A stretch of 36,398 nt of DNA from Hydrogenophilaceae bacterium (GCA_024709485.1 JANJWO010000041.1:1-36398); one strand, 5' to 3'; positions 1-10,473 are shown, numbered from the stretch's first letter. Notes: generated by a model not told the origin, from the letters alone. Numbers and translations are program-made.

Positions 1-614
1 ACGAAGAGCTTGTCGGTGTGGTCGGGGAGCTCGTCGAAGCGGCGCAGGTAGCGCAGCACGACCTCCAGGGTGACGTCGTCGCGCACCGTCACCATGTCGA
101 AGTCCATCAGCGCGCCGACCGAGTCCTCGGGGTAGGACATCGCCGCGCGCAGCTGCTCGCGGCCCTCGGTGTCGAGCGACTGGAAGACGTCCTCGATGAC
201 CTCGGGCGGCAGGTCGGGGGCGAGGTCGGCGAGCTCGTCGGCGTCGAGCGAGCCCGCGGCCGCCTTGAGTTCGGCCGGGTCCATCGTCTCGATGAGCGAT
301 TCGCGCACCGCGTCGGAGACCTCGAGCAGGATCTCGCCGTCGCGCTCGGCCTTGACCAGGTCCCAGACGTAGAGGCGCTCGTCGCGCGGCAGCGCCTCGA
401 GGATGTAGGCGATGTCGGCCGGGTGCAGGGTGTCGAGCTTGGCACGCAGGCCGGCCTCGTGCTGCTTGTGCACGAGGTTCTCCACCAGCTCGTGGCGCGG
501 CATGTCCTGGCGGTGGACGAGACCTTCCACCACCTTCTGGCGGGCGAGCAGATCCTGCACCTCCTTGAGGTGGTGCTGGACGTCGTCGGGATGGAGTTCT
601 TCGGGCTCGGTCAT
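1..614 (-). CDS. mgtE: MgtE-family magnesium transporter, N-terminal part (cut by window edge)
   Basis: Reading the minus strand from an ATG at 614 gives 204 codons that run off the left edge. The N-terminus is acidic and helical. It contains LHPADIAYILEALP, the hallmark of the MgtE N-domain superhelix, and then a run of EVIEDVFQSLDTEGREQLR type repeats. Near the edge comes YPEDSVGALMDFDMVTVRDD, typical of the junction into the CBS pair. In known MgtE proteins the N and CBS domains sense cytosolic Mg2+ and gate a membrane pore. The pore domain lies outside the window, so transport itself cannot be checked. No strong Shine-Dalgarno sequence is visible before the ATG. The family call is firm; the exact start is less so. 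Confidence 0.88.
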   Translation of the reverse strand, partial: MTEPEELHPDDVQHHLKEVQDLLARQKVVEGLVHRQDMPRHELVENLVHKQHEAGLRAKLDTLHPADIAYILEALPRDERLYVWDLVKAERDGEILLEVSDAVRESLIETMDPAELKAAAGSLDADELADLAPDLPPEVIEDVFQSLDTEGREQLRAAMSYPEDSVGALMDFDMVTVRDDVTLEVVLRYLRRFDELPDHTDKLF

Positions 615-727
615 CGCGCGCAAGGCCGGCGGAGGGGCAAGCCGCGAATTCTACGGACTCCCCCCCGCGCACGCGACCCCGATCATGTGACAGAAGGCGA
701 AAAAGCCCCCATTCCCGCCCCTCGCAC

Positions 728-769
728 CTGACGCCTCACACCTCACGCCTTACGCCATACGCCTCACGG
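728..769. repeat. Degenerate tandem heptanucleotide repeat (about six CTCACGC units)
   Basis: Six consecutive 7-bp units run through this stretch: ctgacgc, ctcacac, ctcacgc, cttacgc, catacgc, ctcacgg. The array lies between mgtE and mtgA and contains the mtgA stop codon (764-766). A two-unit echo (ctcacgc, catgacc) is seen at 8263-8276. The rest of the 615-763 spacer shows no gene. Confidence 0.7.
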
Positions 770-1465
770 CACCTGCGAATTGACCATCCGCCGCTGCACC
801 CGCGCCGCGTGCGCGGCGAGGCGGGGGCCGAAGGACTTCTCGTAGCGCCTCGGGTTGGGCAGCATCACCGCCAGGCGCGCGGCCTCGGCCGGGCCCAGGC
901 TGGCGGCGGGCCGGCCGTGGTAGTGGCGCGCGGCGGCCTCGGCGCCGAACACCCCGTTGCCCCATTCGGCCACGTTCAGGTACACCTCGAGGATGCGGCG
1001 CTTGTCCCAGGTCGCCTCGATCATCATCGTGATCGCCGCCTCCTGGCCCTTGCGCAGCCACGAGCGCGACGAGGACAGGAACAGATTCTTGGCGAGCTGC
1101 TGGCTGATCGTCGAGCCGCCGGCGGTGATGCGGCCCTCCTCGGCGTTGCGCTCGAGGGCGCGCTCGATGCCCTCCCAGTCGAAGCCGTCGTGATCGAGGA
1201 AGCGGTCGTCCTCGGCGGCCACCACCGCGCGCTTGAGATGGATCGAGATGCGCTCGTAGGGCACCCATTGGTGGCGCAGTTCGGCCTGCGGGTCGCTCTT
1301 GCGCAGCTCGGCGAGGCGGATGCGCATGAAGCTGGTGCTGCCGGGGTCGAAGCGGCTCCACCACACCACCTGGGTCAGCAGCACCGCCTGCCAGAACAGC
1401 GCCAGCAGCAGCGCGATGCCAAGCCCGCGGGCGAGCCAGCCGAGCATGCGGCGCGGCGCGGGCAT
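764..1465 (-). CDS. mtgA: Monofunctional peptidoglycan glycosyltransferase MtgA
   Basis: A 233-aa protein with a single N-terminal membrane anchor (about residues 13-33) followed by a glycosyltransferase family 51 domain. The catalytic-Glu motif AAEDDRFLDHDGFDW is present, as are GGSTISQQLAKNLFLS and RRILEVYLNVAEWGNGVFG. These are the standard donor and acceptor site motifs of lipid II polymerases. There is no transpeptidase domain, so it polymerises glycan strands without cross-linking. I start at the ATG at 1465, just ahead of the membrane anchor. A longer open frame upstream runs into aroE and adds a non-family sequence. It follows aroE by 13 bp on the same strand, an arrangement common in Betaproteobacteria, and is probably co-transcribed with it. 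Confidence 0.93.
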   Translation of the reverse strand: MPAPRRMLGWLARGLGIALLLALFWQAVLLTQVVWWSRFDPGSTSFMRIRLAELRKSDPQAELRHQWVPYERISIHLKRAVVAAEDDRFLDHDGFDWEGIERALERNAEEGRITAGGSTISQQLAKNLFLSSSRSWLRKGQEAAITMMIEATWDKRRILEVYLNVAEWGNGVFGAEAAARHYHGRPAASLGPAEAARLAVMLPNPRRYEKSFGPRLAAHAARVQRRMVNSQVP

Positions 1466-1478
1466 CGGCACGGCGGCC

Positions 1479-2300
1479 TCAGCCGGCCTCGACGAGCCGG
1501 CGCAGCTCGGCCAGCACCGGCGCGGAGTCGGGGCGCACGCCGCGCCACAGCGCGAAGCTCTCGGCGGCCTGCTCGACCAGCATGCCCAGCCCGTCGGCCA
1601 CCCGTGCCGCACCGTCGGCGAGCGCGGCGCGCAGGAAGGGGGTGTGGCCGCGGCCGTACATCATGTCGTAGGCGAGCGCGCCGTCTGCGTACAGGCCGGG
1701 CGGCAGCGGCGGCAACTCGCCAGAGAGGCTGGCGGCGGTGGCGTTGATGACGAGGTCGAAGCGCTGCCCGGCGAGGGCTTCGTAAGACGAGGCGGTGAGT
1801 GTTCCGCCGAACAGTTCGGCAAGCTGCCGCGCCTTGGCGAGCGTGCGGTTGGCCAGGACCAGCGCGGCCGGCTGCTGCGCCAGCAAGGGAGCGATCACGC
1901 CGCGGGCGGCGCCGCCGGCGCCCATCAGCAGGATGCGTTTTCCGGCCAGCGCCTGTTTCAGGTTGGCGGTCAGGTCGCGCACCAGGCCGGCGCCATCGGT
2001 GTTGTCGCCCAAAATTTCGCCGTTTTCGAATTTCAGGGTATTGACCGCGCCGGCGGCCTCGGCGCGCGGCGTCCTGCGGTGCGCGTAGCGGAAGGCCGCT
2101 TCCTTGAAGGGAACGGTGACGTTCAAGCCCTTGCCGGCGGCCGTTCTGAACTGCTCGACGGTCGCGTCAAACGCATCGAGGGGCGCCAGCAGGCGCTCAT
2201 AGACCATGTCCTGGCCGGTCTGCCTGGCGAATTCGGCGTGTATCTGCGGGGATTTGGAGTGGGCGACGGGGTTGCCCGTGACGGCGTAGCGGTCGGTCAT
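1479..2300 (-). CDS. aroE: Shikimate dehydrogenase AroE
   Basis: A 273-aa NADP-dependent shikimate dehydrogenase, which reduces 3-dehydroshikimate in chorismate synthesis. The N-terminus has the shikimate-binding [20 protein letters not shown] carries the catalytic Lys, NTDGAGL lies in the substrate site, [14 protein letters not shown] is the nucleotide-binding loop and NRTLAKA follows it. Length matches the family. An ATG at 2309 is also possible and adds three residues (MHD); I prefer 2300 because [11 protein letters not shown] aligns with the usual AroE N-terminus. It heads a two-gene unit with mtgA. Confidence 0.95.
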   Translation of the reverse strand: MTDRYAVTGNPVAHSKSPQIHAEFARQTGQDMVYERLLAPLDAFDATVEQFRTAAGKGLNVTVPFKEAAFRYAHRRTPRAEAAGAVNTLKFENGEILGDNTDGAGLVRDLTANLKQALAGKRILLMGAGGAARGVIAPLLAQQPAALVLANRTLAKARQLAELFGGTLTASSYEALAGQRFDLVINATAASLSGELPPLPPGLYADGALAYDMMYGRGHTPFLRAALADGAARVADGLGMLVEQAAESFALWRGVRPDSAPVLAELRRLVEAG

Positions 2301-2461
2301 GTCGTGCATTCGAAGGGTCGGGCGACATTCTACCCGAGGGGGCGGCGGAGGGGCGGAAGCGGGAATTTCCGGCGCGCCCCCTGTTCGCGCATTATTCCGC
2401 TACAGTGATGGAGGCATGCTGGCGCCGAGGCGCACTGTTGTGAGGCCGGTTCCGGCAAGAT

Positions 2462-2478
2462 TGCACAATATTGGTGCA
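2462..2478 (+). promoter_or_regulatory. NtrC-binding dyad upstream of glnA (site 1)
   Basis: TGCACAATATTGGTGCA is a 17-bp dyad that closely matches the classic NtrC box (TGCAC...GGTGCA). It is centred about 100 bp upstream of the start point predicted from the sigma-54 element at 2542-2557, a normal enhancer position. The sequence match is direct; binding is inferred. Confidence 0.8.
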
Positions 2479-2502
2479 CCCCTTGCGCTTATGCTCGGAC
2501 AG

Positions 2503-2516
2503 GTGCCTTGTGGCAC
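2503..2516 (+). promoter_or_regulatory. Second NtrC-like dyad upstream of glnA (site 2)
   Basis: GTGCCTTGTGGCAC is a perfect inverted repeat (GTGCC/GGCAC) lying about 40 bp, near four helical turns, downstream of site 1. Paired NtrC sites on one face of the helix are typical of glnA enhancers. Confidence 0.6.
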
Positions 2517-2541
2517 AATGCCCGACTTGATTTTACAAGGG

Positions 2542-2557
2542 TGGCACGGTTCCTGCA
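2542..2557 (+). promoter_or_regulatory. Sigma-54 (RpoN) promoter of glnA
   Basis: TGGCACGGTTCCTGCA matches the -24/-12 consensus TGGCAC-N5-TTGC with one change (CTGC) and the correct GG-N10-GC spacing. It predicts a start near 2569 and a leader of about 48 nt. With the two NtrC-like dyads upstream, this indicates nitrogen-limitation control by the NtrBC pair encoded downstream. Confidence 0.85.
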
Positions 2558-2616
2558 TCAGAGGTTGCCGTCGTTGTTTGTTTTCACAATTTTGTTGAAT
2601 CCAGGAGAGCATCACC

Positions 2617-4026
2617 ATGGCGGTCGCCGACGTATTGAAAATGATCGAGGACAACGAAGCCAAGTTCGTTGACCTGCGCTTCACCGACACCAAGGGCAAG
2701 GAACAGCACGTGACCATTCCCGCCCGCATCGTCAACGAGGACTGGTTCGAGGACGGCCACCCCTTCGACGGCTCCTCCATCGCCGGCTGGAAGGGCATCC
2801 AGGCCTCCGACATGCTGCTCAAGGCCGACCCGGAAACCGCCTTCATGGACCCCTTCTTCGACGAGTCCACCCTGGTGCTGACCTGCGACGTCATCGAACC
2901 GTCCGACGGCAAGGGCTATGACCGCGACCCGCGTTCCATCGCGCGCCGCGCCGAGGCCTACCTCAAGTCCACCGGCATCGGCGACACCGCCTATTTCGGC
3001 CCCGAGCCCGAGTTCTTCATTTTCGATTCCGTGACCTGGCATGTCGACATGTCGGGCTGCCACGTGACGCTGCGCTCGGAAGAGGCCGCCTGGTCCTCCA
3101 AGGACCAGACCGAAGCCGGCAACACCGGCCACCGCCCCGGCGTCAAGGGCGGCTACTTCCCGGTGCCCCCGGTCGACTCGCTGCAGGACATCCGCGCCGC
3201 CATGGTGCTGGCCCTGGAGGAGATCGGCATCCCGGTCGAAGTGTTCCACCATGAGGTGGCGACCGCCGGCCAGTGCGAGATCGGCACCCAGTTCAACACC
3301 CTGGTGCGCCGCGCCGACTGGACCCAGACGCTGAAGTACATCGTGCACAACGTGGCCCACGCCTACGGCAAGACCGCCACCTTCATGCCCAAGCCCATCG
3401 TCGGCGACAACGGCTCCGGCATGCACGTGCACATGTCGATCTGGAAGGACGGCAAGAACCTGTTCGCCGGCAACGGCTACGCCGGCCTGTCCGAGACCGC
3501 GCTCTACTACATCGGCGGCATCATCAAGCACGCCCGCGCGCTCAACGCCATCACCAACCCCGGCACCAACTCCTACAAGCGCCTGGTGCCCGGCTTCGAA
3601 GCCCCGGTGATGCTGGCCTATTCGGCGCGCAACCGCTCCGCCTCGATCCGCATCCCGATCGCCGCCAGCGAGAAGGCGCGCCGCATCGAAGTGCGTTTCC
3701 CCGACCCCACCGCCAACCCCTACCTGGCCTTCACCGCGCTGATGATGGCCGGCCTCGACGGCATCCAGAACAAGATCCACCCCGGCGACGCCGCCGACAA
3801 GGATCTGTACGACCTGCCGCCGGAGGAAGACGCCAAGATTCCCAAGGTCTGCCACAGCCTGGAGATGGCGCTGGAGCACCTGGACAAGGACCGCGAGTTC
3901 CTGACCCGCGGCGGCGTGTTCAGCAACGACATGATCGACGCCTACATCGACCTCAAGATGCACGACGTGACCCGCTACCGCATGACCACGCATCCGATCG
4001 AATTCGACATGTACTATTCGCTGTAA
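2617..4026 (+). CDS. glnA: Glutamine synthetase type I
   Basis: A 469-aa GSI-beta type enzyme that condenses ammonium and glutamate with ATP in the cytosol, normally as a dodecamer. Visible motifs are [12 protein letters not shown], the metal and substrate site around [21 protein letters not shown], the ATP site [11 protein letters not shown] and [20 protein letters not shown]. Tyr398 in [10 protein letters not shown] is the expected adenylylation site, implying GlnE/GlnB control. A good ribosome site (AGGAG, 2603-2607) precedes the ATG. Transcription is expected from the sigma-54/NtrC promoter upstream. A strong hairpin terminator follows the stop. Nothing in the sequence looks abnormal. Confidence 0.98.
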   Translation: MAVADVLKMIEDNEAKFVDLRFTDTKGKEQHVTIPARIVNEDWFEDGHPFDGSSIAGWKGIQASDMLLKADPETAFMDPFFDESTLVLTCDVIEPSDGKGYDRDPRSIARRAEAYLKSTGIGDTAYFGPEPEFFIFDSVTWHVDMSGCHVTLRSEEAAWSSKDQTEAGNTGHRPGVKGGYFPVPPVDSLQDIRAAMVLALEEIGIPVEVFHHEVATAGQCEIGTQFNTLVRRADWTQTLKYIVHNVAHAYGKTATFMPKPIVGDNGSGMHVHMSIWKDGKNLFAGNGYAGLSETALYYIGGIIKHARALNAITNPGTNSYKRLVPGFEAPVMLAYSARNRSASIRIPIAASEKARRIEVRFPDPTANPYLAFTALMMAGLDGIQNKIHPGDAADKDLYDLPPEEDAKIPKVCHSLEMALEHLDKDREFLTRGGVFSNDMIDAYIDLKMHDVTRYRMTTHPIEFDMYYSL

Positions 4027-4046
4027 TCGCTTCGAGCGCATACGGC

Positions 4047-4088
4047 AGGGCGGCCCGGCTATCCAAGCCGGCGCCGCCCTGGTGTTTT
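4047..4088 (+). terminator. Intrinsic terminator after glnA
   Basis: AGGGCGGC-CCGGCT (4047-4060) pairs with AGCCGG-c-GCCGCCCT (4066-4080) across a 5-nt loop with one bulge. It is followed by ggtgttttt. A 14-bp GC-rich stem with a short T run is a good rho-independent terminator. It would separate highly expressed glnA from the regulatory genes downstream. Confidence 0.75.
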
Positions 4089-4181
4089 TGGCGCCAAGCT
4101 CAAGCGCCGAGCCGCGGACGCCGTAAACAGTCTGACCACGGCCGGATCTCCCGCGCGAGATCGCCCGAGGCTCGACCGATC

Positions 4182-4667
4182 ATGAGACGAACCGCCCTGC
4201 TTTTTCCCTTTTTGCTGGCATTGGCCTGTTCCGCGCAGGCCAGGATATACATGTACGTCGATGCCGACGGGCGCAAGGGCGCGACCGATCAGCGCGCCGC
4301 CGTGCCGCCGGGCGCGCGCATCACCGGCGTCATCGAGGGCGGCGGCGCCGAGGCTGCGGGCGCGCCGAAAAAGGCCGCGCCCGCCCAGGCGAGAACGCCC
4401 AGCCCGGCGGATTTCCCCCGCATCGACAGCGGTACCCAGAAAAAGCGCGACGACGTGCGGCGCACCGTGCTGGAAGAGGAACTCGCCAACGAGTTGAAGA
4501 ACCTCGACGACGCCAGGCGCCAGCTTGCCCAGGGCGAGAAACCGCAGCCCGGCGAAAAGGCCGACGCCCCGGCCTATCAGACGCGCATCCGGCAGTTGCG
4601 CGGCGCGGTGGAACGGCACGAGCGCAACATTTCCGCCATCCGCAAGGAGATCGGCAATATCCGTTAG
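4182..4667 (+). CDS. Secreted DUF4124-type protein between glnA and ntrB
   Basis: A 161-aa protein with a clear signal peptide (MRRTALLFPFLLALACSAQA) followed at once by RIYMYVDADGRKGATDQ. This is the short beta-strand signature of DUF4124, in which an aromatic/D-x-x-G stretch precedes a conserved threonine-Asp. The middle is Pro/Ala-rich. The C-terminal half (about 85-160) is highly charged and likely helical or coiled coil (VLEEELANELKNLDDARRQL). It is probably periplasmic. The position between glnA and ntrBC is one I know from betaproteobacteria, but no function is established and I do not assign one. The ATG is chosen because the signal peptide starts there. Confidence 0.8.
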   Translation: MRRTALLFPFLLALACSAQARIYMYVDADGRKGATDQRAAVPPGARITGVIEGGGAEAAGAPKKAAPAQARTPSPADFPRIDSGTQKKRDDVRRTVLEEELANELKNLDDARRQLAQGEKPQPGEKADAPAYQTRIRQLRGAVERHERNISAIRKEIGNIR

Positions 4668-4707
4668 GGCGTTTTGCCTGCTGGCATATAAGGTGCTAGC
4701 TTAGGGC

Positions 4708-5765
4708 ATGGCTTTGCCCGCTTCCCTCGCCGCTTATGAACTGCTGGCCACCGGCGTCCTGCTGGTCGACGGCGCCGGCCGCATTTTTTATGTCAATTCC
4801 GCGGCCGAGACGCTGATCGGCCTGTCCGGCGCGCTGCTGGTGGGACAGGCGTTCGAGGCCGTGTTCGGGCGCAACACCGAGCTGATGGCCGCGCTCAACA
4901 CCGCGCGCGCGACGCGCGAGACCGTGACCGAGCATGATCTGCCGGTACAGATCAATGGCCATGCGCCGGCACTGGTATCCTGCACCATAACGGTGCAGGA
5001 TGGCCCGGAATGCGCGTTCATGCTGGAATTTCGTCCGGCCGACCAGCGCTTGCGGATCGCCCGCCAGGAGAGCATTCGCGCCCAGCAGGAAGCCAGTCGC
5101 GAGCTGTTGCGCAATCTGGCGCACGAGATCAAGAACCCGCTGGGCGGCATCCGCGGCGCCGCCCAAATGCTGGAGCGCGAACTCGCGCGCGAGTCCCTGC
5201 GCGAATACACCCAGGTCATCATCAAGGAGGCCGACCGCTTGCAATCGCTGATGGAGCGCCTGCTGACGCCGCACCGGCTGCCGAAGCCGTCCGCCGTCAA
5301 CATCCACGAGGTGCTGGAGCGGGTGCGCAGCCTGTTGCTGGCGGAAACGCCGCACGGCATCCAGATCCTCCGCGACTTCGATGTCAGCCTGCCGGAGATT
5401 CAGGCGGACGCCGAACAGCTCATCCAGGCGGTGCTGAACGTGGCGCGCAATGCGGTGCAGGCCATGAACGGCCGCGGCGAACTGGTGTTGCGCACGCGCG
5501 CGGCGAGACAGGTCACGCTCAACAACAAGCGCCACCGCCTGGCGCTCAGACTCGACATCATCGACAACGGCCCCGGCATCCCGGAAGCGCTGCGCGGACA
5601 GGTGTTCTTTCCGCTGGTGTCCGGGCGCGAGGGCGGCAGTGGCCTCGGCCTGCCGCTGGCGCAAACCCTGGTGGCGCAGAACCAGGGCGCGATCGAATTC
5701 GAATCGCGCCCCGGCCGCACGGTGTTTTCCATCTATTTCCCCTTTGAGACAGCGAGCGGCAAAGC

Positions 5766-5769
<4 letters not shown>
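4708..5769 (+). CDS. ntrB: Nitrogen-regulation sensor kinase NtrB (GlnL)
   Basis: A 353-aa soluble histidine kinase. An N-terminal PAS domain (about 8-115) lacks transmembrane segments. The phosphoacceptor helix LRNLAHEIKNPLGGIRGAAQ carries His139. A HATPase domain follows, with NVARNAVQAM (N box), DNGPGIP (G1) and GGSGLGLPLAQ (G2). This is the NtrB architecture, in which PII protein governs the kinase/phosphatase balance acting on NtrC. Its stop overlaps the ntrC start (ATGA), indicating translational coupling. The start at 4708 gives an N-terminus (MALPASLAAYELLATGVLLVD) typical of the family. Confidence 0.95.
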
Positions 5770-7166
<1,397 letters not shown>

Positions 7167-7179
7167 GCGGAACGGTCTA

Positions 7180-7208
7180 TTGACGCGCGCCGCCCCCGCC
7201 CCTAACCT
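7180..7208 (+). promoter_or_regulatory. Sigma-70-type promoter for the MBL-fold gene
   Basis: TTGACG (7180-7185), a 17-bp GC-rich spacer, then TAACCT (7203-7208). The predicted start near 7215 lies downstream of a possible ATG at 7212, which supports 7239 as the true start of the following gene. Confidence 0.6.
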
Positions 7209-7238
7209 GCCATGCGGTTTGGTCAACTGGAGCCCGAG

Positions 7239-8207
7239 ATGAAAACGAACACGCGCAGGCCGCGCCTTGAGGCGAGCTTCGCTACCAAGATTCTGCTGTT
7301 GCTGGGCGGCATGGCCCTGCTGGCGGGCGCCGCCCTGGTGAGCCCGCTGCCCGCGGTCAAGACCGTGAAGGTCAACGAGCGCATCTACGCGCTGCTCGGC
7401 CCCACCGAACTGCCCAACGCGCACAACGGCGGCTACATGGTCAACAGCACGCTCATCCTCGGCGACAAGGGCGCGATCCTGGTCGATACCGGCTTCTCCG
7501 ACGAAATCGGCGCGCACATCCGCAAGGCCGCGGAGAAACTCACCAAACTGCCGATCACGCATGTGGTCAACACCCACCACCATGGCGACCACAGCCTCGG
7601 CAACACGGAGTTTCCCGGCGCGGAAATCATCAGCTCGGAAAACTGCAGGAAACTGATGATCGATACCGGCGCCGACTGGATCGCCACCGCCGAGAGCATG
7701 ACCGGCCGCAAACTGCCCAACACCAAGGCCATCCCGGCGAGCCGCACCTACGCTTCGCAAACCCGCACCGCCGCCGAGATCAACGGCGTGAAAATCGAGT
7801 TCTGGGTGCCCGAGGCTGCGCATACGCGCGGCGACATGCTGATGTGGCTGCCCGACGACAAGGTGCTGATCGCCGGCGACGTGCTGGTCAACACCGTGAC
7901 GCCGGCGTTCCGCGATGCCGAGGTCAGGCACTGGGTGCAGACCCTGGCCGAGGTGCAGCGGTTTCCGGCCCGGATCATCATCCCCGGCCACGGCCCGCTC
8001 ATGACCATGCAGCAGGCCCAGACCATGCACAAGCAGATGGCCGCGTTCCATGCCGGCGTGGAGAAGCTCTACAAGGCGGGCGGCGCCGAGGCTGACGTGC
8101 GCAAGCAGGTGAACCTGAAGGACTGGCAGAAGCTCAAGCACTTCGACGAGCAGATGGGCGGCAACATCAACCGCACCTGGCTCGAGGTCGAGGCGGAAAA
8201 TTTCTGA
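7239..8207 (+). CDS. Exported or membrane-anchored metallo-beta-lactamase-fold hydrolase
   Basis: A 322-aa MBL-fold protein. A basic N-terminus and one hydrophobic segment (about residues 18-38, ILLLLGGMALLAGAALV) act as signal or anchor, so the enzyme should face the periplasm. The zinc motif HHHGDHS sits in NTHHHGDHSLGN. Further ligands are expected in AHTRGD, LIAGDVL and IIPGHGPL. The sequence resembles the SoxH/quinoprotein-relay hydrolases often found in sulfur and methylotrophic bacteria, but the substrate is unknown. The start at 7239 has GGAG 8 nt upstream and fits the promoter; an ATG at 7212 would be at or before the transcription start. It is convergent with xthA. Confidence 0.85.
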   Translation: MKTNTRRPRLEASFATKILLLLGGMALLAGAALVSPLPAVKTVKVNERIYALLGPTELPNAHNGGYMVNSTLILGDKGAILVDTGFSDEIGAHIRKAAEKLTKLPITHVVNTHHHGDHSLGNTEFPGAEIISSENCRKLMIDTGADWIATAESMTGRKLPNTKAIPASRTYASQTRTAAEINGVKIEFWVPEAAHTRGDMLMWLPDDKVLIAGDVLVNTVTPAFRDAEVRHWVQTLAEVQRFPARIIIPGHGPLMTMQQAQTMHKQMAAFHAGVEKLYKAGGAEADVRKQVNLKDWQKLKHFDEQMGGNINRTWLEVEAENF

Positions 8208-8230
8208 TTGCTTGAGTGAACAGGGAGGTT

Positions 8231-8288
8231 GGGGGCGGAACGAGAGGTGCAATGTTCTTCACCTCACGCCATGACCCTCCCCGCCCCC
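8231..8288. terminator. Nested stem-loops between convergent MBL gene and xthA
   Basis: GGGGGCGG (8231-8238) pairs perfectly with CCGCCCCC (8281-8288). Within the loop GAGGTG (8244-8249) pairs with CACCTC (8260-8265). There is no T run on either side, so use as a shared terminator is plausible but unproven. The whole 8208-8312 spacer shows no gene. Confidence 0.35.
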
Positions 8289-8312
8289 TGTGAAAAGCTC
8301 GTTCGAAGCTGA

Positions 8313-9077
8313 TTATTCTATCGTCGCGATGACCGGGGCGTGGTCCGAGGGCCGCTCCAGCTTGCGCATGTCGCGGTCGATGCTGGCGCCGGTGCAGGTG
8401 CCGGCGAGCGCCTCGGACAGCAGGATGTGGTCGATCCTGAGGCCGTGGTTGCGGCGAAAGCCCAGCATGCGGTAATCCCACCAGGAAAAGCTTTTTTCCG
8501 GCTGCTCGAACAGCCGGAAACTGTCCTTCAGGCCCAGCGCCAGCAATTGCCTGAACGCTTCGCGCTCCGGCGCCGAGCACAGCACCTGATCCTGCCACAA
8601 CGCGGGATCGTGCACGTCGCGGTCTTCCGGCGCGATGTTGTAATCGCCCAGCAGCGCGAGCTTCGGATGCCGCTTCAATTCTTCGCCCAGCCACGCCGTC
8701 AGCGCGGCCAGCCATTTCAACTTGTACTGGTACTTGTCCGAATCCACGCTCTGGCCGTTGGGCACGTACACGCAGACTGCGCGCACGTCGCCCACGGTGG
8801 CGGCGAGCACGCGCTTTTGCTCGTCGTCGAAGCCGGGGATGCCCATCTGCAGGTCGGCGAGCGGCGCCTTCGACAGGATGGCCACGCCGTTGTAGGTCTT
8901 TTGCCCGGCGAATGCCGTTTGATAGCCCGCAGCCTCGATTTCGGCGCGCGGGAAGTTTGCGTCCTCGAGCTTGGTTTCCTGCAGGCACACCAGGTCCGGG
9001 TCGCGCGTGGCGAGGAAATCGAGCAGTTGCGGCAGTCTGATCTTGAGCGAGTTGACGTTCCAGGCGGCGAGTTTCAT
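8313..9077 (-). CDS. xthA: Exodeoxyribonuclease III (AP endonuclease)
   Basis: A 254-aa EEP-superfamily nuclease that cleaves 5' to abasic sites and degrades the 3' strand of duplex DNA. The catalytic motifs are in order: [12 protein letters not shown] (Asn), CLQETKLED (metal-binding Glu), [15 protein letters not shown] (Asp/Asn pair), [12 protein letters not shown] and SDHAPV (catalytic His). Length is normal. Its ATG overlaps the stop of the upstream mscS-like gene by 4 bp (9074-9077), so the two are translationally coupled, an unusual pairing of DNA repair with a mechanosensitive channel. Confidence 0.96.
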   Translation of the reverse strand: MKLAAWNVNSLKIRLPQLLDFLATRDPDLVCLQETKLEDANFPRAEIEAAGYQTAFAGQKTYNGVAILSKAPLADLQMGIPGFDDEQKRVLAATVGDVRAVCVYVPNGQSVDSDKYQYKLKWLAALTAWLGEELKRHPKLALLGDYNIAPEDRDVHDPALWQDQVLCSAPEREAFRQLLALGLKDSFRLFEQPEKSFSWWDYRMLGFRRNHGLRIDHILLSEALAGTCTGASIDRDMRKLERPSDHAPVIATIE

Positions 9078-10174
9078 GCGTTGTCTTTGCTGGTTGCGGT
9101 TTCGGGCGGCGCGAGGTGCAGGGTGCGGGTGGGGAGGGCGAGCTCGGCGCCGCGCGCTCGGATGATGGCGGCGATTTTCAGCAGCACGTCCTGCTTGACT
9201 TCATGGTAGCGCACCCACTGCGTGGTCTTGGTGAAGGTGTAGATGAAAAAATCCAGCGAGGAGGCGCCGAACTGGTTGAAGTTCACGATCAGCGTGGCGT
9301 CGGTGTCGATCTCGGGGTGCGCCTGCAGCATGGCCTTCACCTCGGCGACGATGGCGGCCATCTTGTCGAGATCCTGATAGCGGATGCCGATGGTTTCCTT
9401 GATGCGGCGGTTGGTCATGCGCGTCGGATTCTCCACCACGATGGTGGTGAACAGCGCGTTGGGCACGTAGATCGGATTCTTGTTGAAGGCGCGCACGCGC
9501 GTGTGGCGCCAGCCGATGTATTCCACCGTGCCCTCGATGTCCTTGTCCGGCGAGCGGATCCACTCGCCCACCACGAAGGGGCGGTCGAGATAGATGGTCA
9601 GCCCGCCGAAGAAATTGGCCAGCATGTCCTTGGCGGCGAAGCCGACGGCGATGCCGCCGATGCCGCCGAAGGTCAGCACGCCGGCGACGCTGAAGCCGAG
9701 GGTTTGCAGAATGGCGAGGACGGCGAGGATGACGACCGTGACCCGCCCCAGCTTGGACAGCGCATCGACGGTGGTGCGGTCGACCGCGGCTTCCGGCACG
9801 GCGCCCCTCGCCAGCGCGGTCTTGGCGGCATTGCCGATCAGGCGCAGCAGGAACCAGGCGAACGCCAGGATGAAGAGCACATCGCGGGCGGGCTGCACGA
9901 AGTCGGGCGCCGCCGTTCCGCCGTGCTGATGCGCGATGCGCACGGCGTAGGCGATGCCCGCCACCCACAGCATCAGGGTGGCCGGCCTGCGCGCGGCCTT
10001 GATCAGCGCATCGTCCCAGCTCGCGGAAGTCCGCGCGGCGAGCCGCTCGATGTGGCGCAGCACATAGTAGGCGCCGAGATTGACGGCGAGGACGACGATG
10101 AAAACCGTGAGCACCTGGGGAAGCCAGGGCTGGGCGGGAAAGGAAAGTCCGAGTTGCCGTGCCAGATCATCCAT
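9074..10174 (-). CDS. MscS-family mechanosensitive ion channel
   Basis: A 366-aa small-conductance mechanosensitive channel. Several hydrophobic segments (about 20-40, 70-85, 95-115, 140-165) precede the pore helix [19 protein letters not shown], whose Gly/Ala pattern is the TM3 signature. The beta domain follows ([19 protein letters not shown]). The cytoplasmic cage contains [15 protein letters not shown] and [16 protein letters not shown] motifs. It most resembles the YnaI/YbdG-type channels with extra N-terminal helices rather than the minimal MscS. It should release solutes on hypo-osmotic shock. It is upstream of and coupled to xthA. Confidence 0.93.
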   Translation of the reverse strand: MDDLARQLGLSFPAQPWLPQVLTVFIVVLAVNLGAYYVLRHIERLAARTSASWDDALIKAARRPATLMLWVAGIAYAVRIAHQHGGTAAPDFVQPARDVLFILAFAWFLLRLIGNAAKTALARGAVPEAAVDRTTVDALSKLGRVTVVILAVLAILQTLGFSVAGVLTFGGIGGIAVGFAAKDMLANFFGGLTIYLDRPFVVGEWIRSPDKDIEGTVEYIGWRHTRVRAFNKNPIYVPNALFTTIVVENPTRMTNRRIKETIGIRYQDLDKMAAIVAEVKAMLQAHPEIDTDATLIVNFNQFGASSLDFFIYTFTKTTQWVRYHEVKQDVLLKIAAIIRARGAELALPTRTLHLAPPETATSKDNA

Positions 10175-10473
10175 GCGGGGGTTCGCCTTGCCGAGTCGGT
10201 TGCTTGCGCTGCGGCCTGTCCGGGGGCGTCAGCGCGGATGCTGCGTGCCCGGCAGAGACGCTCGCGCGTTGATGAATTCCTGTCCCCTTGCCGGGAAACG
10301 GGATGCCTGGAAAGGGGAGCAGACAAATTGCGTGAAGTTCCCCGCGCGTGCGGGAGGCGGTCATGGCTGCATGATAAACGCTTCTGTCAGCAGCGGCCGC
10401 TGCGCCCCGGCGGGCGGCCGGCATTCTCGGGGGATTGAAACGGCGCCGCTCGCACTCGCCCCATGCGCCGGCT
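10175..10473. other. Gene-free spacer between mscS-like gene and DUF4124-glutaredoxin gene
   Basis: About 300 bp in which I find no credible coding frame. It contains a perfect palindrome, gcagcggccgctgc, around 10391-10404, followed by more GC-rich sequence. It probably holds the mscS promoter (reading leftward) and the 3' end of the gene to the right. I see no strong -35/-10 pair, tRNA or repeat. Confidence 0.4.

Noticed and set aside
2584..4041. Long open frame antisense to glnA (485 codons)
   Set aside because: Mirror frame of a GC-rich, strongly biased gene; its translation is Gly/Val/His/Asp-rich low-complexity sequence without any motif, while the plus strand encodes a full glutamine synthetase.
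4682..4696. Sigma-54-like TGGCATATAAGGTGC just before ntrB
   Set aside because: Spacing is right, but the predicted start would fall on the ntrB ATG at 4708, leaving no leader or ribosome site; the -12 half is also poor.
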